Of a DNA stretch of 64,000 bases, positions 1 through 8,684 are shown in pieces. The notes under the pieces were generated by a model. It made no database searches and was not told the origin of the DNA. It was given only the letters and a program-made list of their open reading frames with translations. This DNA is from Spirochaetales bacterium (lineage in GTDB: Bacteria > Spirochaetota > Spirochaetia > UBA9216), in the NCBI GenBank assembly GCA_016839055.1, contig JAEKNX010000007.1, positions 62,001-126,000 of the forward strand, read 5' to 3'. Position numbers and translations under genes: made by a program. Numbering within the stretch: the stretch's first letter is position 1; each line of letters begins with the position of its first letter.

Positions 1-852
1 CTGAAAGCCGTGGGAAACCGGATTCCCGTCGGCCCCGAGGTGACCGGACATTTCCCAGATATGACTGAACAGGTGCTCCGCGCCTGAGGCGGCTCGGGAG
101 CGTCCGAGGACCTGCATTGCAAGTCCGCTGAAGTTGAGTCCTTCGAAGATTCGAGACAATGCTTCAGGCTCTGCCGCGGCGAGTTTTTCCGGAGATGAAA
201 GCCATCCCTCAAGCCGGGGCTGGACAATCTCCCAGACGGAAGAGTCGATCGGATCATCCCCGGTAAAGTCGGCAATTATCCAGTCCGCCCCGGCTGTCAG
301 TTTGCTTGCGAGGTCTCCGTAACCCGCGGCCGAGCTTTCCGGAGGAGCAGTTTCGAGGATGTCTGTATCGGCGATGATCACCCTCGGAGCAGGGCATTCC
401 ATGGTCTGCTTCCGGCCTTCCGAGCTAAGGGCGGCTCCGGATGAGCAGTAGCCGTCCATCGAGGCAGCCGTGCCGACGCACATATAGGTTTTTCCTGTCT
501 CAAACGCAGCCCTCTTTACCAGATCATTTATCGTCCCGGATCCTACCGCGACAAGGACTGAATCAGGGTGTTTATCAATCTCAGAGGTGATACTCCTGAC
601 GTTTTCGTAGTCGGCAAGGAGAAATGGCGGGACGGTGAATATCACCGGGGGTAGTATTTCGAATCCGCCGGATTTAAGGCTGACGCTGAGCTTCTCTCCG
701 GCTGCCTTCCAGGTATTTGTATCTGCAACTATTATAACCTTATTCTCATCCCAGTAAGAATTGAGTAGACTTCCGCACTCGTCGAGAGCCCCGCTGCCGA
801 TAACCAGATTGTCAGTATTTTTTGCTTTTGCAAGAATTTGTTTTAAATTCAT
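1..852 (-). CDS. araM: sn-glycerol-1-phosphate dehydrogenase, AraM type (C-terminus beyond window edge)
   Basis: This minus-strand frame is open for 284 codons from the ATG at 850-852 to the window edge, so the C-terminal part is missing. The translation has the family marks: GSGTINDLVK for dinucleotide binding, CVGTAASMDGY, and the metal/active-site stretch SRAASGAEHLFSHIWEM. Proteins of this family reduce dihydroxyacetone phosphate to sn-glycerol-1-phosphate with NAD(P)H and a metal ion. The His in AEHLFSH is a likely metal ligand, by family knowledge. The gene is divergent from the sensor gene at 929. A TAAAAT hexamer lies five bases before its ATG, so the leader may be very short. Confidence 0.88.
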   Translation of the reverse strand, partial: MNLKQILAKAKNTDNLVIGSGALDECGSLLNSYWDENKVIIVADTNTWKAAGEKLSVSLKSGGFEILPPVIFTVPPFLLADYENVRSITSEIDKHPDSVLVAVGSGTINDLVKRAAFETGKTYMCVGTAASMDGYCSSGAALSSEGRKQTMECPAPRVIIADTDILETAPPESSAAGYGDLASKLTAGADWIIADFTGDDPIDSSVWEIVQPRLEGWLSSPEKLAAAEPEALSRIFEGLNFSGLAMQVLGRSRAASGAEHLFSHIWEMSGHLGADGNPVSHGFQ

Positions 853-928
853 GATATATTTTAACATCCTTTTTAAATTATTTAATTATATACTGGACAT
901 TTGTGGCGATTATTTCGACAATAGGTGT

Positions 929-2584
929 ATGTATAGCGGAAGTTTGTCTGATTCTTTTCAGTTGGCGGTTTCGGTAAATTGCCTTTCATTACTTGTTATA
1001 ATATCAGTAGTCTATCTTGTCTACTTTCTCCAGACACGTGAGAAAACCTTTCTCTCCGGGGTAGTTGTTACTGTTGATATTATGCTTTTTGTACTCGCGG
1101 AGACGCTGATTATTCTGATGGGATGGTGGGATAATGTCCCTGTAGGAAGGCTTCTGCACCGGGCCGAACAGGTGCCGATATATTTTTTCCTTGTAAGCCT
1201 GCCGTATTTTCTCCAGGCTTCGTTTCCTGCCGGGGGATTTTTCAAGGTTGTGCTTAAGGTGATGTTCTGGGCCGGACTTGTTTTCGCCGTCGCTGTCTCG
1301 GCCGCCGGATATATTTTTCCGGATTCACTTGTGTCGATAACCGAGGCCTCGCTTACTCCGCCTGAATCTCCTGGAGATTTTACCAGGGGGCTGGAGGGGC
1401 CTCTCTACAAATTAAGAGACATCTCTCTGTCCATCTACATCTTCCTTGCCATTGTATATTCCATTTTCTATCTGCTTAAGAGTCAGAGGAATTTTCAGAA
1501 TATTATGCTGTTATTCGGACTTACATTTTCCATTTTCGGCGGTATCGATGATATGCAGTATCTGTACACTGGTAGAAATTTGCTGTTGGACGGGCTCCGG
1601 TTTTCCCGCTTCACCCTTGGTGCCACGCTGATGATGATTTTTTTCCTGGCTGCTGTATTCAGCAGGTATTTTGAAGCGCACACCAGGCTGCTTGAAAAAA
1701 CCCATGATCTTGAAATATCCGAAGGAAAATATTCGCTTCTTATGGATGCTGCCGATGAAATTCTGTTTTCTCTATCGGCAGAGTTGAAAATTATCTCGGC
1801 AAATCATAAGGCGGAGCATTTATTTTCTCTCCATGATCAGAAGAAGAATTTCATGGACTGCCTATACCATAGTGAGTTCGAATCGATGGCTGATAATCAG
1901 TACTATCGCGAACAGCTTCTGGAGCTGTGGGATGCCGGAAGCAAGCTATCTTTCAATACTTACATCGAAGACCCTGTCACGCGTGAACCAGTTGAGTATC
2001 ACTTCAGGTTCGACTGTTTCGAAGGTGATGATCTCGAACTGATAGGCAGGGCCTGGAAGTCGGCCTCATCCAGACTCCTTGAGTTCGTTGATACCGAGAG
2101 GCTGTCGCTGAAAGTGGATAATTACATAGTTTTGGTCGGTGATATCGTAGACAGATTAACCTCCAATCTCAAGCGTTACCTTGAAGAGGGTGAGGTTATG
2201 ATGTTAAAGATGGGGCTGCAGGAGATGATTATAAATGCGATGGAACACGGGAATCTGAATGTAACCTTCGACGAGAAGACAAAGGCTCAGGAGGAAGATC
2301 GGCTCTTTGAGTTTATGAGTGAACGTCGACAGCTTCCGGAATACCGAAACAATAAGGTTATGATTGACTATTTTTTCGATGAGACAAAGGTTGTTTACCG
2401 GATAACCGATATGGGACCCGGCTTTAATTATAAGCAGATTATGGCCAGAGTTAAGAATGAAGTTAACCAGCAGGAGCTCTCGCACGGGCGGGGAATTATC
2501 ATGACTCAGGCCGTTTTTTCAAGTGTCGAATATAACCGGAAGGGTAACCAGGTTTTATGCATCAAGGAATTCAGCAAGGGGTAG
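929..2584 (+). CDS. Membrane sensor protein with PAS-like and RsbW-type ATPase domains
   Basis: This is a 551-residue protein. The open frame extends upstream to 761, but that part overlaps the divergent dehydrogenase gene. The ATG at 929 with a weak AGG upstream opens directly onto the first membrane segment, so it was chosen. Roughly the first 240 residues form several hydrophobic helices. A PAS-like stretch follows, and the C-terminus is a GHKL ATPase: QEMIINAMEHGN (N box), ITDMGPGFN (G1) and HGRGIIMTQAVF (G2). No phospho-acceptor histidine box is visible. The ATPase looks like the anti-sigma/serine kinase (RsbW) group rather than a classical histidine kinase. The target is unknown. The next gene starts 4 bases later, so the two are probably co-transcribed. 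Confidence 0.75.
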   Translation: MYSGSLSDSFQLAVSVNCLSLLVIISVVYLVYFLQTREKTFLSGVVVTVDIMLFVLAETLIILMGWWDNVPVGRLLHRAEQVPIYFFLVSLPYFLQASFPAGGFFKVVLKVMFWAGLVFAVAVSAAGYIFPDSLVSITEASLTPPESPGDFTRGLEGPLYKLRDISLSIYIFLAIVYSIFYLLKSQRNFQNIMLLFGLTFSIFGGIDDMQYLYTGRNLLLDGLRFSRFTLGATLMMIFFLAAVFSRYFEAHTRLLEKTHDLEISEGKYSLLMDAADEILFSLSAELKIISANHKAEHLFSLHDQKKNFMDCLYHSEFESMADNQYYREQLLELWDAGSKLSFNTYIEDPVTREPVEYHFRFDCFEGDDLELIGRAWKSASSRLLEFVDTERLSLKVDNYIVLVGDIVDRLTSNLKRYLEEGEVMMLKMGLQEMIINAMEHGNLNVTFDEKTKAQEEDRLFEFMSERRQLPEYRNNKVMIDYFFDETKVVYRITDMGPGFNYKQIMARVKNEVNQQELSHGRGIIMTQAVFSSVEYNRKGNQVLCIKEFSKG

Positions 2585-2588
2585 GCGT

Positions 2589-3158
2589 ATGAAGGTAATA
2601 GGTATAAACGGCAGTCCGAGAAAAAACGGTAACACTGCCGCTATGATAGGAAGCATTTTAGATGACCTCTCGAATAATGGAATTGATGGAGAGATATTCC
2701 AGCTTGGCGGCAACCTTGTCCGCGGCTGCAGCGGATGTAACTGGTGCAAGGATAATCAGGTTGGGCGCTGTGTATTCTCCGATGACTGCATCAATGAATG
2801 CATCGAAAAGATGGCTTCCGCCGATGCCGTTATCATCGGATCTCCGACTTATTTTTCAACTTTGACAACCGAAACAAAGGCTCTTATTGACAGGGGCGGG
2901 CGCATCTGCCGTTCCCAGGGGCTTCTCAGACGTAAAGTCGGCGCGGCCGTAACTCCTGTTCGGCGGGCAGGCTCGATGAATGTCTTTCAGAGTATAAACA
3001 ACTTCTTCCTTATTCAGGAGATGATAGTGCCAGGCTCATCCTACTGGAACATGAGCCTCGCCGCCGCCCCGGGAGATTATGAAAAGGACGAAGAGGGTGT
3101 AAAAACAATGAAGACCCTCGCTGAAAACATATCGTGGCTGATGGGGAAGCTGAACTGA
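2589..3158 (+). CDS. NADPH-dependent FMN reductase / iron-sulfur flavoprotein family
   Basis: This is a 189-residue flavodoxin-like protein. It begins with MKVIGINGSPRKNGNT, the phosphate-binding loop for FMN in the NADPH-dependent FMN reductase family. A cluster of cysteines at about residues 44-67 (CSGCNWC, then CVFSDDC and CIEK) resembles the compact cysteine motif of archaeal-type iron-sulfur flavoproteins. SPTYFSTLT is the second flavin loop. The ATG at 2589 is preferred over an upstream in-frame start at 2523 because it matches the family N-terminus and sits just after the previous stop. It probably carries electrons in the cytoplasm. The partner is unknown. Confidence 0.85.
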   Translation: MKVIGINGSPRKNGNTAAMIGSILDDLSNNGIDGEIFQLGGNLVRGCSGCNWCKDNQVGRCVFSDDCINECIEKMASADAVIIGSPTYFSTLTTETKALIDRGGRICRSQGLLRRKVGAAVTPVRRAGSMNVFQSINNFFLIQEMIVPGSSYWNMSLAAAPGDYEKDEEGVKTMKTLAENISWLMGKLN

Positions 3159-3235
3159 GAGGCGGAAGAGCTGATACCCTCTAATCTGTCTTTGCGTCAG
3201 TTTGTTTTACTCAATTATATATTCCAGGTGATACT

Positions 3236-4177
3236 GTGAGAAAGAAAGATCTTTTTATCAAAGCTGCGCGCAGAAAGGTTAGATATACACTCTCTCTGCC
3301 CGAACGGATTATTCGCTCTCTCGCGGCCCTCGCCGGCGGAACAACAAGCTTTCTTACAGACAACTTATTTCCTGAATCAATACGCAAGACTACAATTTAC
3401 AATGTGAGCATCGGAATGATGCAGCGATTTGTTGTTGAGCAGGTTGCCGGTATGAAAAGGGAAGAGGCTGATAAGAAGAAAGAGTTAGGTGATGATTATT
3501 TTCAGAGGAAGATGGTCGGAACAGCCCTCGAAGCGGCCGGATTATTGGCGATGAGGTTCTCTCCTCTTTGGGTATTTGCAATTGCAGCTGACGCGGCAGG
3601 CGGGAGCAAGGTTTTTCTTCAGCGCCTGGTTAAACATCTCAAAGACAATGATATAATCTCCCGCGATGCCAAAGTTACAGAATTACTTGATGTCCTTGAG
3701 GCAGTGCAGGAAGCCTCCGGCAGGAGCGCTGTATCTATTGATGCTCCGCCGCTGTCACGGGAAAAACTTTCCGACTTAGCCAATGAGATGAAAAACGATT
3801 ATGGCCGGGTATTCAAGACCACGGCAAATCTGATACCAAGACTCGATACTATTTGGGCAAATATGGAGCAGCTTGCAAAGCGCGAAAACATCTCCATCGA
3901 ACGTCTGGGCGGGGTAATAACAGTTGATGCTTTATTTTGGAGCAGGAAAGGACTTGGCATGGTCTCTGCGGCCGGCAGGACAGGGGCCGAATTATTCGAT
4001 GAGAAGATCCTCGAGAGTTACAGGAAAACATTGAAGTCGGTTTCCGAAAAAGGAATCGAGAACTATATGAGCGTCCATATGCGTCCGTTTGTGAAATCCG
4101 CAAAATCTCACTTTGATCCCGGACGGGAAACCTGGATTGAGAAAGGGTTCAGGAAGAGAAAGAAAGATGGAAATTGA
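3236..4177 (+). CDS. Hypothetical protein, unrecognised
   Basis: This is a 313-residue protein read from a GTG start with a CAGGTG-like ribosome site. I do not recognise the family with confidence. The N-terminus is basic. The middle contains two moderately hydrophobic, alanine-rich stretches (about residues 24-45 and 98-125) that could touch a membrane. The C-terminal end is lysine- and arginine-rich. There is no signal peptide. It lies 77 bases after the flavoprotein gene and is followed by a strong terminator, so it may be the last gene of the unit that starts at 929. Confidence 0.6.
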   Translation: MRKKDLFIKAARRKVRYTLSLPERIIRSLAALAGGTTSFLTDNLFPESIRKTTIYNVSIGMMQRFVVEQVAGMKREEADKKKELGDDYFQRKMVGTALEAAGLLAMRFSPLWVFAIAADAAGGSKVFLQRLVKHLKDNDIISRDAKVTELLDVLEAVQEASGRSAVSIDAPPLSREKLSDLANEMKNDYGRVFKTTANLIPRLDTIWANMEQLAKRENISIERLGGVITVDALFWSRKGLGMVSAAGRTGAELFDEKILESYRKTLKSVSEKGIENYMSVHMRPFVKSAKSHFDPGRETWIEKGFRKRKKDGN

Positions 4178-4210
4178 ACGTTGCTAAAGAGTTTAATTGA
4201 GAGAGAAAAT

Positions 4211-4245
4211 AAAGCCATTAGTCAGCATGCTAACTAATGGCTTTT
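4211..4245. terminator. Bidirectional intrinsic terminator
   Basis: A perfect stem AAAGCCATTAGT / ACTAATGGCTTT with a 10-base loop ends in TTTT on the plus strand and has an A-rich start that gives T-residues on the minus strand. It sits between convergent genes ending at 4177 and 4282. Confidence 0.88.
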
Positions 4246-4281
4246 CCTCTATTTTGAAGTTGAATAAACTCTCAGATGAAT

Positions 4282-5472
4282 CTACTCGTAACTGAGCGCC
4301 TGGATGGGGTCAAGCCTTGATGCCCGCACCGCGGGATATAATCCGAAGAAGACTCCGATCGCAGCGGAAAATCCTATGGCCAGAACATAGGCCGACAGCA
4401 CCGGAGAAAAACTCCATTTCATAAGTTCTGTAACAAGTTTTCCAAGGACGGTTCCGAGGATGACTCCGAGAATGCCGCCAATAATCGTGAGGACAGCCGA
4501 CTCGGTCAGAAACTGCCCTCGAATTGCCGATGCCTGCGCACCTAATGCTTTTCTGATGCCTATTTCCCGGGTTCGTTCGGTGACAGAAACCAGCATTATA
4601 TTCATGATACCGATACCGCCTACAAGAAGAGATATTCCGGCAATTGCCGCGAGGACAAGATTCAGCGTTTTTGTCACCTTGTTGAACATTTCGGAGATTG
4701 ACGATGGGGAATCTACCCAGAACCCATCTTTTTCACTCGTCTTTGTTTGCAGGTATTCGTTCACATCGGTATTTGCCTGGGCGGCAACCGATGCATCCGC
4801 TGCTTTAAGGAAAAAAGAGTTTACAACCTCAACTTTTGCAATCCTGCTCCGGTAGTAGTTCAGATCCATCAGGATAACATCATTGAAACTTAATCCCATA
4901 TTGGCATCCTTCTTTTTCATTACTCCTATGACGGTAAACTGGTATGTGCACTGGTTTATTATAAGTTTCAGAGGTTTGCCAACCGAGCCTCCGGCCGGGA
5001 AGAGGGTCTGAGCTGTCTTGTTGCCAAGAATTATTCCCGGATATTTGTCAATTGAATCTGAATCTGAAAAAAAGCGGCCTGCGGGCATCTCGATATTGAA
5101 GACTTCGGCATAGGAGGGGGAGATACAGTTTACTTCAAAAAAGGCGGTTTTGTTCCGGCTTTTCGCAAGTGCTGAAACCTGATGGTTCGGTGTAGAAGCT
5201 ATTATTGTGTCGAGCATGTCATCAAGCTCTTCTCCGAGTCCTGAATGAAAGACTTTTTGGCTTCGGGCGTTTCCCCACCCCCCATAGATCATGATCAGAT
5301 CCATTCCTCCGCTTGCAATCTCGTTTTTGATGTTTGAGGTAGCACTGTTTCCGAGGGTTGTAATCAGGATGACTGATGAGACGCCTATCATTATTCCAAG
5401 AAGGGAGAGCAGGGTACGCATCTTGTTTGTGATAAAGTTCTTCAGGGATAGTTTGATGTTTTCAATAAACAT
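4282..5472 (-). CDS. ABC transporter permease, MacB/FtsX type
   Basis: This is a 396-residue inner-membrane permease of the MacB type. One N-terminal helix (about residues 18-40) is followed by a large periplasmic domain and three C-terminal helices. The FtsX domain is recognised by GGIGIMNIMLVSVTERTREIGIRKALGA. It is the last gene of a four-gene operon in which each gene overlaps or abuts the next; here the start overlaps the ATPase stop by 11 bases. With the ATPase, adaptor and TolC-like protein it should form a tripartite pump that expels substrates from the periplasm. The substrate cannot be read from sequence. Confidence 0.9.
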   Translation of the reverse strand: MFIENIKLSLKNFITNKMRTLLSLLGIMIGVSSVILITTLGNSATSNIKNEIASGGMDLIMIYGGWGNARSQKVFHSGLGEELDDMLDTIIASTPNHQVSALAKSRNKTAFFEVNCISPSYAEVFNIEMPAGRFFSDSDSIDKYPGIILGNKTAQTLFPAGGSVGKPLKLIINQCTYQFTVIGVMKKKDANMGLSFNDVILMDLNYYRSRIAKVEVVNSFFLKAADASVAAQANTDVNEYLQTKTSEKDGFWVDSPSSISEMFNKVTKTLNLVLAAIAGISLLVGGIGIMNIMLVSVTERTREIGIRKALGAQASAIRGQFLTESAVLTIIGGILGVILGTVLGKLVTELMKWSFSPVLSAYVLAIGFSAAIGVFFGLYPAVRASRLDPIQALSYE

Positions 5473-6163
5473 TTACTATCTCCGGCTCGAGCTTTCCGTC
5501 TCTGACACGGACGACTCTTCTGCATTGTTGACTAACCTCGGGATCGTGGGTGACGATGATGATCGTCCGTCCCTCGCTATTTAGCTGTCTGAATAGATCC
5601 ATTATAAGTTCTCCGGTTGTCGTGTCCAGGGCTCCTGTCGGCTCATCTGCGAGGAGAAGGCTTGGATTAGTTACAATGGCACGTGCAATTGCTGCCCTCT
5701 GTTTCTGCCCGCCTGATAGTTCTGTCGGTCTATGTTTTAACCGGTCTCCGAGTCCGACTTTCTGCAGCGCCGCTGTGGCAAGCCTGTTTCGCTCGGAGGT
5801 TTTTACCCTTGAATACAATAGGGGTGTCGCGACGTTTTCTAAGATGGAAAGCCGCGGCATTAGGTTGAATTGCTGGAAAATAAAACCGATATTCCGGTTT
5901 CTTATTGTCGAGAGACGTTTGTCGCTCAGAATTGAGATATCCTCTCCGTTAAGCCTTACCCTGCCGTCTGTGGGCCGGTCAAGGCAGCCGATGATATTCA
6001 TAAGCGTTGATTTTCCGGAGCCCGACGGCCCTACTATCGAGGTTAGCTCCCCCCCTCCTATTGTCAGCGACAGTCCGTCCAGGGCCTTTACAATATTATC
6101 TCCCATCCTGTAGTCACGATGAATGTTTTCAAGTTCGATTACGGGGTTGATATTTACATCCAT
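5462..6163 (-). CDS. ABC transporter ATP-binding protein, MacB/LolD type
   Basis: This is a 233-residue nucleotide-binding subunit, the usual length for the stand-alone MacB/LolD class. All motifs are intact: Walker A GPSGSGKST near residue 42, signature LSGGQKQRAAIARA, Walker B LLLADEPTGALD and switch histidine in IIVTHDP. The short linker LNGEDIS and the QFNLMP Q-loop are typical of the class. It powers the permease encoded immediately downstream. Its start overlaps the adaptor gene's stop by 10 bases, which suggests coupled translation. Confidence 0.93.
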   Translation of the reverse strand: MDVNINPVIELENIHRDYRMGDNIVKALDGLSLTIGGGELTSIVGPSGSGKSTLMNIIGCLDRPTDGRVRLNGEDISILSDKRLSTIRNRNIGFIFQQFNLMPRLSILENVATPLLYSRVKTSERNRLATAALQKVGLGDRLKHRPTELSGGQKQRAAIARAIVTNPSLLLADEPTGALDTTTGELIMDLFRQLNSEGRTIIIVTHDPEVSQQCRRVVRVRDGKLEPEIVNVY

Positions 6164-7134
6164 AATGAGTCTTCCTTCCCCATTATCTGGCTAGTTAGGA
6201 CTACTTCCTCACCCTCTACCAGGCCGCCTAAGATGATAGTCTTCCCGTTTTTCCATTCTTTTATTTTGATCTCTCTTTTTACAGTACTTTCGCCGCTTTT
6301 GACATTCGCATAGACCTTATCATCTTCCCATATGACCGCGGTTTCCGGGATGACGAGGAATTCGGCTGGTTCATCTGTCAGAATTTCAACCTTGAAAGAA
6401 TAGGGGATGAAGATTCTTGGATCCGGCTCATCTATAATGAGTTCAATATCGACTACCGGAAGGCCGTTATTGTTTAACCGTCCTATCCTGGCCACCTTGG
6501 AGACTCGCCCCTCGAAGGTTTCTCCCGGGATGGCGTCGAAGCTGAATACGCCCTTCTGACCAACCTCGATTCTGGCAATATCAAGTTCGTCGACAACTAC
6601 CGAGGCCTTTAGACTACTGTCGTCTATGAGTTTAATCAGGTAGCCGGCACCCGAACTTGTCAGGTTTACTTCACCTACCTGCTTCTTTATCTCGGCTACT
6701 ATTCCGCTAAATGGAGCGGTGATTATTTTATTCTTCATGGCAGTGTGCAGGGCCTTAAGTTCCTTCTCCATTAGGGCAATCTTGCGGGGTGATTCGGAAT
6801 ACCTCTGCTGCTCAAGTTCATATTCCTTAGCCTCGATAGCGTATTCATCATTGCTGGTATCAATGCGGGCGAGGATGGTTCCTTCATCAACCCTGTCCCC
6901 CTCTTCGGCGTTTATTTCAGTTATTTTGGCATCGCTGAAAAAGCCGAGTTCTCGCGATTTAAGCGGTTCAATATTGCTGCATACCGTGACGCTTTCCTGA
7001 ATTATTATTCTCTCGACCATTGCGGTGTTTATCGGAGAGACGGCGTTTTCTGCCTTATTACCGAACGGAAGTTTTTCGCATCCTGAAAGAATCAGGATGG
7101 TAAGAACTGCCGTACTTAATATTGTCTTCTTCAT
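6154..7134 (-). CDS. Efflux periplasmic adaptor (HlyD/MacA family) lipoprotein
   Basis: This is a 326-residue protein with a lipoprotein signal ending in ILILSGC (Cys19). A short barrel-sandwich half (SRELGFFSDAKITEINAEEGDRVDEG), a brief helical hairpin and the second lipoyl half (ITAPFSGIVAEIKKQVGE) follow. A beta-barrel domain and membrane-proximal domain end the protein. The hairpin is short compared with typical MacA. It bridges the permease to the outer-membrane channel encoded 4 bases upstream. Confidence 0.9.
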   Translation of the reverse strand: MKKTILSTAVLTILILSGCEKLPFGNKAENAVSPINTAMVERIIIQESVTVCSNIEPLKSRELGFFSDAKITEINAEEGDRVDEGTILARIDTSNDEYAIEAKEYELEQQRYSESPRKIALMEKELKALHTAMKNKIITAPFSGIVAEIKKQVGEVNLTSSGAGYLIKLIDDSSLKASVVVDELDIARIEVGQKGVFSFDAIPGETFEGRVSKVARIGRLNNNGLPVVDIELIIDEPDPRIFIPYSFKVEILTDEPAEFLVIPETAVIWEDDKVYANVKSGESTVKREIKIKEWKNGKTIILGGLVEGEEVVLTSQIMGKEDSLWM

Positions 7135-7138
7135 ATTT

Positions 7139-8548
7139 CTATCCTTTTATAAGTGTTGAAATGTTGTTTAACAGTAGATATCTGTCAATATTCAGTATCT
7201 GCCAGTCGATGTCTATCAGTTTCTTCTGATCTCTTGCCTTGATAATTTCGATTTCCCGAATCAGGCCGTTTTCATACTTATCTTCCATTTCACCCAAATA
7301 TTTCTCGATGAAGGCTTCGGATATTTCAAGATTTTTTCGACTGCTTTCAAGCTGTTTTATTTCTGTCTCGATTGACAGAATTGAGTCGTTAACTGATTTT
7401 TCTGCAATTTCAAGATTTAAGTGCGCGATCAGCAGATTATATTCGCCTATTCTGTGATTCATATTCTTTTTTTCTTTATCCGAAAAATTGAGGTTGAGGC
7501 CTGCTGTAACTGAGCCCCCCGAAGATTCATTCCAGCCACCCTTTAGCGAGAGGGTGAAATCCTCAAATGTACCCGTGACTCCGGCCGATAATGCCGGCTT
7601 GCTTCCTGCTTCAAGAGTCTGACTTCCTTCGAGATTCAGATTAAGCTGTGGAGGAATGTCGGCGATAAGGTCTGAGATTTCAGCTTCTTTAAGGCTCACC
7701 GAGGCCTGTTGATCCTTGATGGAGTAGAAGTTCGCGTTTTCAATAGTCGGGCAAAGAGGCAACCGGATCAGAGGCAGACTAGGCGCCTCTGTGAGGCGGA
7801 TACCAGTGAGCCGGTAAAATTTATCGAGCTTGGCATCAAATTCGATCATGTATCCGGCGGTTTGGGTTTCTATGTTTCTGATTTCCATAAGGCTTGAAAG
7901 ATGAATACTCCCGTTTCTGAGAAGCATTCCCGCTCTGAGTTTGTTTTCCAGTAGATTTTCCTTCTCAAAGAGGTTGGTATCATTTGTAATAATGTTTTTA
8001 TTCAGGGTGGACAGTCCTTTAATTAACATAAGAAGCTCATTCTCTATTTCTTTCCCGCGCAGGATGATTCTCCGCTCAAGATTGTCCTCTGCTTCTGTCC
8101 GTCTTATGTCCTTCGCCTTATTTTGTTTTTCTATTCCCAGCAGTTTGTTAAGATCCTGAGTGATTTCAATAGATGGAGTGAATACAGCGCTGCCGTCTGC
8201 GGTTCTGTAGGTGATTGGGAGTCCGGCCTTAACCGATGCTCCAATATCTTCAGGCAGGCAAATCTCGGCAAAGGGTGCGGCGGTGATACTCTGGCCACCC
8301 TGCTTTCCAATGTTTGAAACCGAGAGGCCATCCGTACTTGTTCCGGCACCGAGCTGTACTCCGTGCTTGTAGTCTTCTATTTCATTTTGAAGTAGAAGTA
8401 TCCGGCCCTCCTTCCGCAGGGCTTCGGTCTGCCTGTCACGCTCAATGGCCGAGTTAACAATCCTTGCAAGGTTTATCTCTTCTGCCGCAATCTGCGAAAT
8501 TGACAATATGATTAATAAAGCGGCAGCTGCCGCAGTTCGAATTTTCAT
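7139..8548 (-). CDS. TolC-like outer membrane efflux protein
   Basis: This is a 469-residue secreted protein, first gene of the efflux operon. It has a classical signal peptide (residues 1-22, ending IAAEE), long heptad-rich helices around residues 150-240 and 370-460, and amphipathic strand segments between, as in outer-membrane efflux proteins. The family resemblance is in fold pattern rather than strong motifs. The ATG at 8548 is preceded by a good AGGAG site. It would supply the exit duct for the pump. Confidence 0.82.
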   Translation of the reverse strand: MKIRTAAAAALLIILSISQIAAEEINLARIVNSAIERDRQTEALRKEGRILLLQNEIEDYKHGVQLGAGTSTDGLSVSNIGKQGGQSITAAPFAEICLPEDIGASVKAGLPITYRTADGSAVFTPSIEITQDLNKLLGIEKQNKAKDIRRTEAEDNLERRIILRGKEIENELLMLIKGLSTLNKNIITNDTNLFEKENLLENKLRAGMLLRNGSIHLSSLMEIRNIETQTAGYMIEFDAKLDKFYRLTGIRLTEAPSLPLIRLPLCPTIENANFYSIKDQQASVSLKEAEISDLIADIPPQLNLNLEGSQTLEAGSKPALSAGVTGTFEDFTLSLKGGWNESSGGSVTAGLNLNFSDKEKKNMNHRIGEYNLLIAHLNLEIAEKSVNDSILSIETEIKQLESSRKNLEISEAFIEKYLGEMEDKYENGLIREIEIIKARDQKKLIDIDWQILNIDRYLLLNNISTLIKG

Positions 8549-8584
8549 TATGTTCTCCTGATTTTCATAAATGTACTAGTGCGC

Positions 8585-8624
8585 ATTGTAAAGAGAATTA
8601 AGCTTTTGTAAAGCTTTTGTTAAG
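8585..8624. promoter_or_regulatory. Efflux operon promoter and direct-repeat operator
   Basis: Three direct repeats, TTGTAAAG at 8586-8593, TTGTAAAG at 8606-8613 and TTGTTAAG at 8617-8624, are spaced 20 and 11 bases, about one helical turn each. On the minus strand two of them coincide with a plausible promoter for the efflux operon: -35 TTTACA (8607-8612) and -10 TACAAT (8585-8590), 16-base spacer. Direct repeats on one helix face are the usual binding mode of OmpR-type regulators such as the one encoded at 10390. Confidence 0.6.
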
Positions 8625-8672
8625 AAGTAGTTTTGACCTTGTTTTAGTCTTCTTTTCAAAAGGATTATGAAC

Positions 8673-8678
8673 TAAAAT
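8673..8678 (+). promoter_or_regulatory. -10 element of the sensor kinase gene (leaderless)
   Basis: TAAAAT lies exactly six bases before the ATG at 8685, so the predicted +1 is the start codon itself. There is no ribosome-binding site. The -35 region is weak, which fits control from the nearby repeats. Confidence 0.55.
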
Positions 8679-8684
8679 ATAAAA

